Below are positions 13,530 to 20,574 of a stretch of 20,574 nucleotides of DNA, one piece after another. The number at the start of each line of letters is the position of its first letter. Within the stretch, counting starts at the first letter, position 1. A program made the translations under genes and the position numbers. Source of the DNA: an uncultured Clostridia bacterium (GTDB taxonomy: Bacteria; Bacillota; Clostridia; Oscillospirales; Ruminococcaceae). The notes below the pieces were generated by a model. The model was given only the letters and a program-made list of their open reading frames with translations, did not search any database and was not told the origin of the DNA. The stretch is from NCBI GenBank assembly GCA_947177695.1, contig CAMWVO010000003.1, forward strand, positions 1 through 20,574. The letters are read 5' to 3'.

Positions 13530-13808
13530 ATGCCTTTATTAAAAACTGTTACAAACGGTTGCGAAACAACGATAACGCTTGATACAGAAGTGTTTGAACG
13601 CTTTAAAAAAGCGGTCGAAGAATATCAGCTTTGTATGCAGGACTTTGCGCAGGCGGTAAAAATAATGGAAAAGCAAATTCCTGAAGTTGAACGCAAAGAG
13701 GACAGATATGGCAACGACTATTTTCAGTGCCCCGACTGCGGCAAGAAGTATACATACTGCTATTTTGACGGCTATTGTGAAAAGTGCGGTAAACGAATGA
13801 TATGGTAA
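13530..13808 (+). CDS. Small zinc-ribbon phage protein
   Basis: The 92-residue product has an N-terminal helical part (VFERFKKAVEEYQLCMQDFA) and a C-terminal zinc ribbon: CPDCGKKYTYCYFDGYCEKC, giving CxxC (residues 68 and 71) paired with CxxC (84 and 87) plus an extra Cys. TAGGAGGAAAATAAA precedes the ATG. It may bind nucleic acid or protein; function is unknown. It is the last gene before a weak terminator and the late regulator. Confidence 0.75.
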   Translation: MPLLKTVTNGCETTITLDTEVFERFKKAVEEYQLCMQDFAQAVKIMEKQIPEVERKEDRYGNDYFQCPDCGKKYTYCYFDGYCEKCGKRMIW

Positions 13809-13818
13809 GGCACAACGG

Positions 13819-13841
13819 GTGAGCTATTAGCTTACATTTTT
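13819..13841 (+). terminator. Weak intrinsic terminator after the early block
   Basis: GTGAGCT and AGCTTAC pair over seven bases (one G-T wobble) around an ATT loop and are followed by ATTTTT. The stem is short and only moderately GC-rich, so termination may be partial and allow read-through into the late regulator. Confidence 0.45.
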
Positions 13842-13883
13842 GCCGATTATATCAATTAGCATAAAGAAAGGAGCATATTGTCA

Positions 13884-14306
13884 ATGCTGTCTGTAAAAGA
13901 AATAAAGCAGATACTCAGAGAAGCCCGCGAGGCTGGACTGAAATACATACGCCTCAGAGACAAGGCGCGCAGCTATGAGCGGCGACTTATGGCGGGTAAA
14001 TCGGTCAGATACGATAGCGCGGGCGGCACTCATGAACGGGACGGCAATAGCATGGAACGGAGCTTATGCACTGCTGTCGATTATCAGACAGAGGCTGACA
14101 AGGCGGCACAGGCTCTTTCCGAACCTTACATAAAGGCGAACAGGCTTATTTATCTTGTTAAAGACGACAAGCTCCGTGATATTCTTAATCGATATTATTT
14201 TTACGGTCACTCATGGGGCAGGATTGCTGAGGATTTGGGATACTCTGAACGGCACGTAAAACGGCTTCACGGAATTGCTTTGCAAGAAATTTCAAAAAAC
14301 ACTTGA
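13884..14306 (+). CDS. ArpU/RinA-like late transcription regulator
   Basis: The 140-residue protein ends in a sigma-70 region 4-like helix-turn-helix: LRDILNRYYFYGHSWGRIAE then DLGYSERHVKRLHGIALQEI. The N-terminal half is helical and basic (VKEIKQILREAREAGLKYIR). This is the shape and genome position of ArpU/RinA-type activators that turn on packaging and structural genes of Firmicutes phages. AAAGGAG lies 10 bases before ATG 13884; TTG 13878 is less likely at four bases. A strong promoter overlaps its stop codon, so the likely target is at hand. Activation is inferred from family and position. Confidence 0.8.
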   Translation: MLSVKEIKQILREAREAGLKYIRLRDKARSYERRLMAGKSVRYDSAGGTHERDGNSMERSLCTAVDYQTEADKAAQALSEPYIKANRLIYLVKDDKLRDILNRYYFYGHSWGRIAEDLGYSERHVKRLHGIALQEISKNT

Positions 14307-14331
14307 CATGTCACCCCTTTTCTGCTAAAAT
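14303..14331 (+). promoter_or_regulatory. Late promoter with palindromic operator at the -35 box
   Basis: TTGACA (14303-14308) and TAAAAT (14326-14331) are 17 bases apart. The -35 is embedded in the perfect palindrome TGACATGTCA (14304-14313), which also includes the stop codon of the regulator gene. Transcription would start near 14338. The palindrome is a candidate site for the ArpU-like protein or a repressor. Confidence 0.75.
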
Positions 14332-14355
14332 TGATATAATGAGATTTTTATACGT

Positions 14356-14391
14356 ATCCGCTTGTATCGTTTTGAAGCAAGCGGATTTTTT
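14356..14391 (+). terminator. Intrinsic terminator or attenuator just downstream of the late promoter
   Basis: ATCCGCTTG (14356-14364) pairs perfectly with CAAGCGGAT (14378-14386) around a 13-base loop, and a run of six T follows. It lies only about 20 bases after the predicted transcription start and before the first late gene, so it would end most transcripts unless modified. That geometry suggests regulation by antitermination. Confidence 0.75.
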
Positions 14392-14415
14392 ATGTCGTTT
14401 TTTAGGAGGCTTTTT

Positions 14416-14859
14416 ATGGGCGGACGTGGGTCGAGTTTTGGCAGTGGTGGCACAAATAAGGGGAATGCTGATTATAAATCGGCGTATGCTGACGAATTAA
14501 ACAACCCTAATTACACATACATATCATTTTACGAAGCTGTTAATAGCTCTACAAATCCAGAGCAAAGGAAAAGCATAATGGCGTATGAAATGAAAGCCAG
14601 TAAGGACATGAGAGGTGAATCGGCACTAAAAACAATGAACGATGAATTAAAATCAATAAATAATGCAATTAAAGAAAATTCAACATTAGCTAGGGATTAT
14701 GGCATTCCAAAAGGCGCAGAAAAAGGAATCAAAGATGCGTTGAAAGAGCATAAAAGGCGAATTGAAACTGTTATATCTGAAATGCATAAAGCTCGCAATG
14801 AATATGAAAAACAACTCGTTACATCAAAGAAAAATAAAGGCAAGACTTGGAGGTTGTAA
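14416..14859 (+). CDS. Phage protein with MGGRG N-terminus, unknown function
   Basis: AGGAGG six bases upstream fixes ATG 14416, giving 147 residues. The N-terminus, MGGRGSSFGSGGTNKGN, is a Gly/Ser/Arg tract I have seen on a range of phage proteins in Firmicutes. The rest is Lys/Glu-rich and helical (ALKTMNDELKSINNAIKENS, then KRRIETVISEMHKARNEYEK), probably a coiled coil. A+T content is markedly higher than in the terminase genes. It is the first gene after the late promoter and terminator, and its stop overlaps the next ATG by one base. No function can be assigned. Confidence 0.75.
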   Translation: MGGRGSSFGSGGTNKGNADYKSAYADELNNPNYTYISFYEAVNSSTNPEQRKSIMAYEMKASKDMRGESALKTMNDELKSINNAIKENSTLARDYGIPKGAEKGIKDALKEHKRRIETVISEMHKARNEYEKQLVTSKKNKGKTWRL

Positions 14860-15494
14860 TGTACGCAAAAAACAAATCAATATATGAAAATCTGCAATAT
14901 TCCCAATTTGAGGGCGTAGGAAAGTATAATATACCTCAAATCAAAGGCACGAACCGAACAGACATTAAGCAACTTGTGGGCTTTAATTATGCCAAATCCG
15001 CAAAAGATACAGCAGGAAAAGGCATACACTTTTTTCTTGACGATTATCAATTTTTGCGGGTGTGGCGTACACCTGATACATATATCCCCGTTCTGAAAAA
15101 GTTCGATTTTGTGCTTTCCCCTGACTTCTCGCTGTATATGGATTTTCCTGTGGCAATGCAGATTTATAATCATTACCGCAAGCATTGGTGTGCGGCGTAC
15201 TGGGAAAGCCGAGGAATTGAAGTTATACCGACAATTTGCTGGAGCGACAAAAACAGTTTTGAATGGTGCTTTGATGGCGAACCTACAAACGGGACGGTTG
15301 CAATATCGGCAATAGGCACGCAGAATAATGACCGAGCGAAAGAACTGTTTTTTGCAGGCTATGAGGAAATGATTAAGCGACTTTCTCCCGAAACTATTAT
15401 TTTTTACGGTAATGTGCCGAAAGAATGTCGGGGGAATATTCTTAAAATCGAAGCTTTTCAAGAAAAATTTAAGAAATGTAAGGTTGATATGTAA
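14859..15494 (+). CDS. DUF4417 family protein
   Basis: The 211-residue product has the DUF4417 signature: VGFNYAKSAKDTAGKGIHFF, then DDYQFLRVWRTPDTYIPVLK, LSPDFSLYMDFP, YNHYRKHWCAAYWESRGIEV and TICWSDKNSFEWCFDG. The family occurs in phages and mobile elements of Firmicutes; its activity is unknown. GGAGG lies seven bases before ATG 14859, which overlaps the previous stop (TAATG). The two genes share high A+T content and may have entered the late operon together, ahead of the terminase. Confidence 0.88.
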   Translation: MYAKNKSIYENLQYSQFEGVGKYNIPQIKGTNRTDIKQLVGFNYAKSAKDTAGKGIHFFLDDYQFLRVWRTPDTYIPVLKKFDFVLSPDFSLYMDFPVAMQIYNHYRKHWCAAYWESRGIEVIPTICWSDKNSFEWCFDGEPTNGTVAISAIGTQNNDRAKELFFAGYEEMIKRLSPETIIFYGNVPKECRGNILKIEAFQEKFKKCKVDM

Positions 15495-15510
15495 ATGAGG
15501 GGTGGTGTTA

Positions 15511-15897
15511 GTGGCAGCGAGGCTTACCGATAAGCAAAAAAAGAAGATTATTGCCGATTATATCCAGTTTGGCAGTTATACCGCTGTTGCGAAATTAAAC
15601 GGAGTATCAAAAGACACCGTTAAACGTATCGTCCAGAATTGCGCCGATTTCGCCCAAAAAGCGCAGCAAAAAAAAGAGGAAAACACCGCCGACGTTCTAA
15701 AGTACATGGAACATCAACGGGACAATGTGTGCGAGCTGCTTGACATATACCTTGAAGAACTTAAAAGCCCCGAAAAAATCGAAGCTGCAGGGTTGCGTGA
15801 GATAGCTACTACCATGGCGATATTGATAGATAAATACATTGCAGATAAGAAAGACAACAAAGTGAGTGAGGAGGTTCGTATAATTGACGATATCTGA
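15511..15897 (+). CDS. terS: Terminase small subunit
   Basis: The 128-residue protein starts at GTG 15511 after GAGGGGTGGT and has the N-terminal helix-turn-helix typical of small terminases (IIADYIQFGSYTAVAKLNGV then SKDTVKRIVQ), a charged helical middle (AQQKKEENTADVLKYMEHQR) and a C-terminal oligomerisation part. It should recognise the packaging site and hand DNA to the large subunit, whose gene overlaps its last 14 bases. GTG 15502/15505 are possible but fall on the ribosome site. The packaging site itself is often near this gene but I could not identify it. Confidence 0.83.
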   Translation: MAARLTDKQKKKIIADYIQFGSYTAVAKLNGVSKDTVKRIVQNCADFAQKAQQKKEENTADVLKYMEHQRDNVCELLDIYLEELKSPEKIEAAGLREIATTMAILIDKYIADKKDNKVSEEVRIIDDI

Positions 15898-17131
15898 TGT
15901 GCGTATTTCTGAAATCATAGCCGAGCCTTACCGCGAACTTCACCGCGCGGTTCGGCAGCATTTATATACACATTTTGACCTCAGTGGCGGGCGTGGTTCT
16001 TTGAAATCCTCGACCGTCAGCATAGAGGTCATTTTACTTATACTGCGAAACCCCGATTGCCATGCGCTTGTAATGCGTAAGGTTGCAAACACGCTCCGCA
16101 CGTCCGTGTACTCACAGTATTTGTGGGCAATATCAAAGCTCGGAGTTGATAAATATTTTACCGCGCATACGTCTCCTATGGAGCTTATCTACAAGCCAAC
16201 AGGACAGCGCATTATTTTTTTCGGTGCGGACGACGCGGGCAAGCTCAAATCTATCAAGCTGCCTTTCGGGTACATCGGCGTAACCCATTTCGAAGAAAAA
16301 GACCAGTTTTCGGGACGTGCCGAAATACGTACCATATTGCAGTCTACAATGAGAGGCGGCGAGCTGTTCTGGAACTTTGAAAGCTATAACCCGCCGATAT
16401 CTGTTTCCAACTGGGCGAATGAGGATAGCCTCGAAAACCGTCCTGATCGCTTGTGCCACAAGAGTACATACCTTGATGTGCCGCGCGAATGGCTGGGTGA
16501 ACAGTTCTTTACAGAAGCGGAGATCCTCAAAGAGCAGAACCCCCGCGCCTATGAGCATGAGTACATGGGCGTGCCAACGGGAACAGGCGGCAATGTTTTT
16601 GAAAATGTTGTGGTGCAGGATATTTCCAATGAGAAGGTCGCGCAGTTCGACCGTATATATAACGGTCTTGACTGGGGCTGGTATCCCGACCCGTTTGCCT
16701 TTAACCGTATGCATTTTGACGCTGCTCGGCGCACACTATATATATTCGACGAATGCCACTGTAATAAAAAGGGCAACGCCGATACGGCAAAAGTTCTTAC
16801 AGAAGAACACGGCATTACCCCGCAGGATATGATAACGGCGGACAGCGCAGAACCTAAGTCTGTGGAGGATTACCGCAGTTACGGACTTTTCTGCCGCGGT
16901 GTGGAAAAAGGTCCCGGAAGCGTCGAATACTCCATGAAGTGGCTGCAATCCCTGTGTAAGATCGTTATTGACAGCAAACGGTGTCCCAAGACCTCAAAAG
17001 AATTTTTGCAGTACGAATATGAACGCTCCAAGGAGGGCGAGATCATAAGCGGATACCCCGACAGGGACAACCATCACATTGACGCGGTACGTTACGGAAT
17101 GTTCCCAGTATGGAGAAAGCGAGGCAAGTAA
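15884..17131 (+). CDS. terL: Terminase large subunit (ATPase and nuclease)
   Basis: This is the packaging motor, a PBSX/SPP1-type large terminase of normal length (415). The P-loop is the variant GGRGSLKSS (residues 35-43), with Walker B and catalytic Glu in GVTHFEEKDQF (E137/E138). The RNase H-like nuclease has its Asp residues at GLDWGW (D263), TADSAEPKS (D320) and HHIDAVRYG (D400). Leu before the P-loop Lys is unusual but the loop is otherwise intact. A TTG start at 15884 follows GAGGAGG at nine bases. The stop overlaps the portal ATG by one base, so terS, terL and portal are coupled. Confidence 0.93.
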   Translation: MTISDVRISEIIAEPYRELHRAVRQHLYTHFDLSGGRGSLKSSTVSIEVILLILRNPDCHALVMRKVANTLRTSVYSQYLWAISKLGVDKYFTAHTSPMELIYKPTGQRIIFFGADDAGKLKSIKLPFGYIGVTHFEEKDQFSGRAEIRTILQSTMRGGELFWNFESYNPPISVSNWANEDSLENRPDRLCHKSTYLDVPREWLGEQFFTEAEILKEQNPRAYEHEYMGVPTGTGGNVFENVVVQDISNEKVAQFDRIYNGLDWGWYPDPFAFNRMHFDAARRTLYIFDECHCNKKGNADTAKVLTEEHGITPQDMITADSAEPKSVEDYRSYGLFCRGVEKGPGSVEYSMKWLQSLCKIVIDSKRCPKTSKEFLQYEYERSKEGEIISGYPDRDNHHIDAVRYGMFPVWRKRGK

Positions 17132-18498
17132 TGAACGTTATTACTCAGATAGCAGAGGCGGTGAAAAAGTTGTTTTCAAGAGAGATAAAGGACAAAGTAA
17201 GCGCGGATATTGCTGTATCCCAAAGTATGACAGACGCTATAAAGCTTTGGACGGATTGCTATAAGAACCGGTCTCCGTGGCTTACGGACGATTACAAGGG
17301 AATGCATTTGCCCTCTGCGATCGCAAAAGAAATGGCGCGGCTTGTAACGCTGGAATTTAAGTCTGAGCTTACAGGCGGCAAGCGGGCGGAATATCTTTCC
17401 GAAGCATATAAAAAGCTTATTTCTGACGCTTCCGTTTACACCGAATACGCCTGTGCAAAAGGCGGGGTAATGCTTAAACCGTATCTTTCGGGCGGTTATG
17501 CTACACATGCATATGTTCAGGCGGACAGCTTTTTCCCCACGGCATTTGACAGCAGCGGCAATATTACCGGCTGCATTTTTGCGGAACGCAAGGTTGTCGG
17601 AAAAAAGTTCTACACACGGCTTGAAACTCACGATTACACAAAAAGCCTGTACATTGTGAAGAATGCGGCGTATCTTTCCGATAATAATAGCACACTCGGC
17701 AGGCAGGTTCCGTTAAGCTCCGTGCCCGAATGGTCAGAGCTTGCGATTGAAGTTGCGCTGACAAACTTCAATCGTCCTCTTTTCTGCTATTTTAAAATGC
17801 CGGGGGCGAATATTATTGACGACAGCTCCCCTCTCGGTGTATCCATATTTTCAAACGCATTGGACGCGATAAAGGACGCGGACGACCAATATTCCCGCTT
17901 AATTTGGGAGTTTGACGGTTCGGAACTTGCAGTTAACGCTGATTTTACCGCCCTTGAACCTCGCGACGGCGATTTTAAGGTCCCGAAGCACAAAAAGAGG
18001 CTTTACAGAGGTTTTGACAGATCTGATATGTTTGAGACCTTTTCCCCCGACATACGCGATCAGTCACTTTTAAACGGTCTGAATTACATACTCCGAAACG
18101 TTGAATATCTTTCCTGCCTTGCTTTCGGAACATTTTCCAAAATCGACGATACTGAAAAAACGGCTACCGAAATAAAAGCCTCGAAGCAGCGTTCCTACTG
18201 CACTGTAAGCGCGATACAGAAATCCTTACAAAAATGTTTGCAGGAATATCTTATCTGCCTTAACGATCTCTGTGATTTTTACGGGCTTGCTCCTAAAGAT
18301 AAGGTTGAACAGTCCTTTGAATTTGACGACAGCCTCGTTACCGACAGTGAGACACAGCAGAAAATACTGTTGCAAGAGGTTGCGGCGGGAGTTGCCCCTC
18401 CTGTTGAATACCGAATGAAAGTCAAGGGCGAAACCGAAGAGCAGGCGCGGGAACAGCTTGCAAAAATAGACGTATTTGCAGGCGCGGAAACGGAGTGA
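17131..18498 (+). CDS. Portal protein (SPP1 gp6-like)
   Basis: The 455-residue protein matches the SPP1 gp6-type portal family in layout: an N-terminal helical clamp region (LWTDCYKNRSPWLTDDYKG, ending in EMARLVTLEFKSEL), the wing region (GVMLKPYLSGGYATHAYVQA), the PLGVSIFSNALDAIKDADDQ stretch and a helical crown with the ATEIKASKQRSYCTVSAIQK motif. Twelve copies should form the ring through which DNA enters the capsid. GAGG lies six bases before ATG 17131. The acidic C-terminal tail is usual. It sits between terL and the minor capsid gene as expected. Confidence 0.9.
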   Translation: MNVITQIAEAVKKLFSREIKDKVSADIAVSQSMTDAIKLWTDCYKNRSPWLTDDYKGMHLPSAIAKEMARLVTLEFKSELTGGKRAEYLSEAYKKLISDASVYTEYACAKGGVMLKPYLSGGYATHAYVQADSFFPTAFDSSGNITGCIFAERKVVGKKFYTRLETHDYTKSLYIVKNAAYLSDNNSTLGRQVPLSSVPEWSELAIEVALTNFNRPLFCYFKMPGANIIDDSSPLGVSIFSNALDAIKDADDQYSRLIWEFDGSELAVNADFTALEPRDGDFKVPKHKKRLYRGFDRSDMFETFSPDIRDQSLLNGLNYILRNVEYLSCLAFGTFSKIDDTEKTATEIKASKQRSYCTVSAIQKSLQKCLQEYLICLNDLCDFYGLAPKDKVEQSFEFDDSLVTDSETQQKILLQEVAAGVAPPVEYRMKVKGETEEQAREQLAKIDVFAGAETE

Positions 18499-18502
18499 TT
18501 AT

Positions 18503-20239
18503 ATGCCCGTACTGACCCCTCAGGAATTGCAGGAAATTTCCGTAAAGCTTGGCAAGATCACACAGAAATTCGAGGACGCGCTCTTAGAGGACATTTCCCG
18601 ACGAATAGCAAAAACCGCAGGCGTTACCGATACTGCCGAATATCAGATATTACGGCTTAAAGAGCTGGGATACGCAAACGACTTTATAGAAAAGCAAATC
18701 GCCGAATACACACAGCTTTCCGAAAAAGAGATACAGCAAGTCTTTTTCGACGCTGCGCAGGTATCCGACGATTTTTATTCACAGGTATATCAAAAGGCGG
18801 GCAAGAATTTTATTCCGCTTGCCGAAAACGAATATGTTCAGCAGCTTCTTTCCGCGGGAATTGAACAGACCTCCGGCGAGTTAAAGAACTTTACGGGGTC
18901 TATGGGGTTTTCTCTCCCCTCCCCTAACGGTTCCGTTAAATTTAAGCCTATTGCGGAGGCGTATCAAGAAACCCTTGATCTTGCACAGTTCCAAGTCTCC
19001 ACCGGAGTGTTCGATTATAATACAGCCGTCAGACGCGCCGTTAAATCGCTTACAGACAGCGGCATACGTTTTGTCGATTACGCAAGCGGACACGTCAACA
19101 GAGCCGATGTAGCGGCTCGCAGGGCTATTCTGACGGGCGTATCTCAAATGACGGGTAAGATATCCCTGCAAAACGCAGAAGAGCTTGAAACAGACATTGT
19201 GGAAGTTACAGCGCACGCGGGTGCACGCCCCGATCATGCTGAATGGCAGGGCGGCTGGTATTCGCTTTCGGGCAAGTCCAAGAAATACAAATCCCTTGTA
19301 GACGTGACAGGCTACGGCACGGGCGCGGGACTGAAAGGCTGGAACTGCCGCCATGATTTTTACCCTGTCCTTGACGGAATAGACAAGCCTACATACACGG
19401 AGGAGGAGCTGAAAAACATTGACCCGCCGCCTATCGAATACAGAGGCAAAACGCTGACCTATTACGAATGTACTCAGGAACAGCGGAAGATGGAAACCGC
19501 TATGCGAAAGACAAAGCGGGAGATCATAGGCGCAAAGGGTTCGGGTGATGATGAACAGTTTACCGTAAAATCCGTGCTTCTTCGCAGACAGCGGGAGGAA
19601 TACAACGCTTTTTCCAGGAAAGCCAATTTGCTCACACAAAACGAGCGGACACAGGTTTATGGGTTTGATAGGAGTATTGCTTCTAAGTCATCTTGGGCGG
19701 CGAGAAAAGTTGTTAATGATTCTTATACTACGCTTATTAAAAATATCGGCAAAGAAAATGCCCCCGATATTGACAAATACACAAAAATGTTCTATAATAA
19801 AGATGAAAATTATAAGAAACTTCAATTGTTCTCCAAATACCGTGAAACAGTTCCAAATGCAAGTCTTTCAGATTTTGAACTTTATGATAAATTAAAATCA
19901 CAAAAGCTTATTAAAGGTCATGTTGTACCGATTGAACGAAAAGTAGTTAACGTTTTAGAAGATAAAGGGTCTAAAGACCCTATGCATATAATGAAAAGAA
20001 TGTTGGAACGCAGCATAACGGACGACGATCTGCAAAGCTTTGTTGATAATGCTATCCTTTGCGAAATGCAGTTTAAGGGTACGCGTTTAGTCTATTATTC
20101 AGAAAATGGCGTAACTGTTTTAAGTAAAGCAAATGGTTATAGCGGAGTAGACTGGATTGCAAAAACAACTTGGAGCCGTGTTGATTTTGACGATAAAACA
20201 ATGAAAATTATTGAGGAGGTAAAAGCATGGCGGAAATAA
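18503..20239 (+). CDS. Minor capsid protein with C-terminal toxin-like extension
   Basis: Residues 1 to about 400 form a Phage_min_cap2/MuF-type minor capsid protein: LTPQELQEISVKLGKITQKF, RRAVKSLTDSGIRFVDYASG, ITAHAGARP-like block VTAHAGARPDHAEWQGGWYS, KGWNCRHDFYP and the usual end ERTQVYGFDRSIASKSSWAA. The family normally stops near here. A further ~180 residues follow, more A+T-rich, ending in HIMKRMLERSITDDDLQSFV (from 495), then LVYYSENGVTVLSKANG and DWIAKTTWSRVDFDD. The H-x3-R-x3-R pattern, beta strands and terminal W/DFD resemble small RNase-like (BECR/RelE-fold) polymorphic-toxin tips. GGAGTGAT precedes ATG 18503. Toxin activity is inferred. Confidence 0.85.
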   Translation: MPVLTPQELQEISVKLGKITQKFEDALLEDISRRIAKTAGVTDTAEYQILRLKELGYANDFIEKQIAEYTQLSEKEIQQVFFDAAQVSDDFYSQVYQKAGKNFIPLAENEYVQQLLSAGIEQTSGELKNFTGSMGFSLPSPNGSVKFKPIAEAYQETLDLAQFQVSTGVFDYNTAVRRAVKSLTDSGIRFVDYASGHVNRADVAARRAILTGVSQMTGKISLQNAEELETDIVEVTAHAGARPDHAEWQGGWYSLSGKSKKYKSLVDVTGYGTGAGLKGWNCRHDFYPVLDGIDKPTYTEEELKNIDPPPIEYRGKTLTYYECTQEQRKMETAMRKTKREIIGAKGSGDDEQFTVKSVLLRRQREEYNAFSRKANLLTQNERTQVYGFDRSIASKSSWAARKVVNDSYTTLIKNIGKENAPDIDKYTKMFYNKDENYKKLQLFSKYRETVPNASLSDFELYDKLKSQKLIKGHVVPIERKVVNVLEDKGSKDPMHIMKRMLERSITDDDLQSFVDNAILCEMQFKGTRLVYYSENGVTVLSKANGYSGVDWIAKTTWSRVDFDDKTMKIIEEVKAWRK

Positions 20240-20433
20240 GCTTAAATGATCGCTTATATGCGGATAGGTTTTGCCCCATATGTAAAAAGAATATTTCTGC
20301 TGACATATGTTATGAGATCGTTATGTCTTTTACTGCGGGGTTCAAAATTGAATCAATTCCCGAAGTTGACATTGATAAAAACGCAGAAAATGAAGCGATA
20401 TGCGATAAATGTCCGTATAGCGATTTATCTTAA
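20227..20433 (+). CDS. Small Cys-pair protein, candidate immunity partner of the capsid tip
   Basis: ATG 20227 lies inside the end of the capsid gene (13-base overlap) with GAGGAGGT six bases upstream, a strong ribosome site. The 68-residue product has FCPICKKNISADICYEI near its start and ICDKCPYSDL near its end, so CxxC pairs at both ends can bind one zinc, with an acidic middle (IESIPEVDIDKNAENEA). Placement directly behind a toxin-like C-terminal domain, with translational coupling, is typical of immunity genes. It could also be an unrelated small late protein. Both gene and toxin tip are A+T-rich, as if acquired together. Confidence 0.75.
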   Translation: MAEISLNDRLYADRFCPICKKNISADICYEIVMSFTAGFKIESIPEVDIDKNAENEAICDKCPYSDLS

Positions 20434-20453
20434 CCGCCCATAATAAGGCGGTT
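20432..20453 (+). terminator. Hairpin at the stop codon of the small Cys-pair gene
   Basis: AACCGCC (20432-20438) pairs perfectly with GGCGGTT (20447-20453) around an eight-base loop; only a short T-rich CTTCTAT follows, so termination may be partial or need the next hairpin. Confidence 0.5.
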
Positions 20454-20477
20454 CTTCTATGTTCTAATTTAATAATT

Positions 20478-20522
20478 ATAGCGTTCGGTTCTCCAATTGT
20501 TGGAGGACAGGGCGCTATTTTT
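20478..20522 (+). terminator. Long bulged hairpin with T-run, terminator or structured RNA
   Basis: Outer arms ATAGCG (20478-20483) and CGCTAT (20513-20518) enclose an internal loop and an inner stem GTTCTCCAA / TTGGAGGAC (20488-20496 with 20500-20508, one G-T pair), followed by TTTTT. The compound shape is more than a simple terminator needs. Confidence 0.6.
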
Positions 20523-20574
20523 ATACCCTTTTTTAAGGTCTACTTGCCGACAGTATAATCGGCTTAATCTATAT

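Noticed and set aside
14335..14340. TATAAT as the -10 of the late promoter
   Set aside because: It lies 26 bases from TTGACA, and the hexamer at the right distance from it (CACCCC) is not a -35. TAAAAT at 14326 has the correct 17-base spacing.
14881..15461. 194-codon minus-strand frame opposite DUF4417
   Set aside because: Antisense shadow of a well-recognised gene; no ribosome site or promoter on that strand.
15977..16020. Large terminase as a dead gene because of the odd P-loop GGRGSLKSS
   Set aside because: Terminase P-loops vary widely, the Lys and Ser are present, and Walker B and all nuclease Asp residues are intact with no frameshift.
20246..20443. 65-codon frame overlapping the small Cys-pair gene in another frame
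   Set aside because: No ribosome site, and the other frame has a strong site, paired CxxC motifs and coupling to the capsid gene.
1..20574. CRISPR array, tRNA, integrase or att site
   Set aside because: No regularly spaced repeats with unique spacers, no cloverleaf-like segment and no recombinase frame were seen. The only regular repeat is the 11/22-base iteron array.

Overview
The window reads as one continuous piece of a temperate, tailed (siphovirus-like) phage or prophage of a low-to-mid GC Gram-positive gut bacterium, most likely a Clostridia/Oscillospiraceae (Ruminococcus-type) host. The basis is strong AGGAGG-type ribosome sites, many GTG/TTG starts, short overlapping genes nearly all on the + strand, and phage families typical of Firmicutes (DUF2513, YopX, DUF4417, DUF5131, ArpU-like regulator, SPP1-type portal). 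No tRNA, rRNA, CRISPR array, insertion sequence, integrase or S24-type repressor was seen, so the integration/lysogeny module, if present, lies to the left and capsid/tail genes to the right.

Layout. (1) 1-2185 is a control region of very small genes. It has two minus-strand genes, each with a near-consensus sigma-A promoter, several small HTH-like proteins, a cluster of operator-like ATATATAG boxes, a 28-bp direct repeat flanking a regulator cassette, and one gene whose only well-placed start is ACG. (2) 2186-2466 holds nothing I can call firmly. (3) 2467-9306 is DNA metabolism: a beta-class DNA methyltransferase, an SMC/Rad50-like ATPase with a zinc hook, a 343-residue partner protein that may be the recombinase, a metallo-beta-lactamase-fold protein, a small Cys-rich protein, a replication initiator with iteron-like repeats inside its gene, a DnaC-like helicase loader and a RusA resolvase. 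(4) 9325-13808 is a mosaic block: a C5-cytosine methyltransferase with another gene overlapping it in a second frame, a deletion that appears to have joined this methyltransferase to the middle of a radical SAM gene, two YopX-family proteins, two unknown proteins, a DUF5131/Gp37-like protein and a zinc-ribbon protein. (5) 13884-14391 is the late switch: an ArpU-like regulator, a strong promoter whose -35 box overlaps a perfect palindrome, then at once an intrinsic terminator. (6) 14416-20433 is the late operon start: an MGGRG-type protein, DUF4417, small and large terminase, portal, a minor capsid protein with a C-terminal extension that looks like a polymorphic-toxin tip, and a small Cys protein that could be its immunity partner. 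The window ends in terminator-like hairpins.

The most unusual signals are the toxin-like capsid tip with its overlapping downstream gene, the iterons read in all three frames inside the initiator gene, the overlapping gene in the methyltransferase, the methyltransferase/radical SAM deletion scar, and the promoter-terminator arrangement ahead of the packaging genes. All assignments come from reading the sequence and remembered family features; no database search was run.
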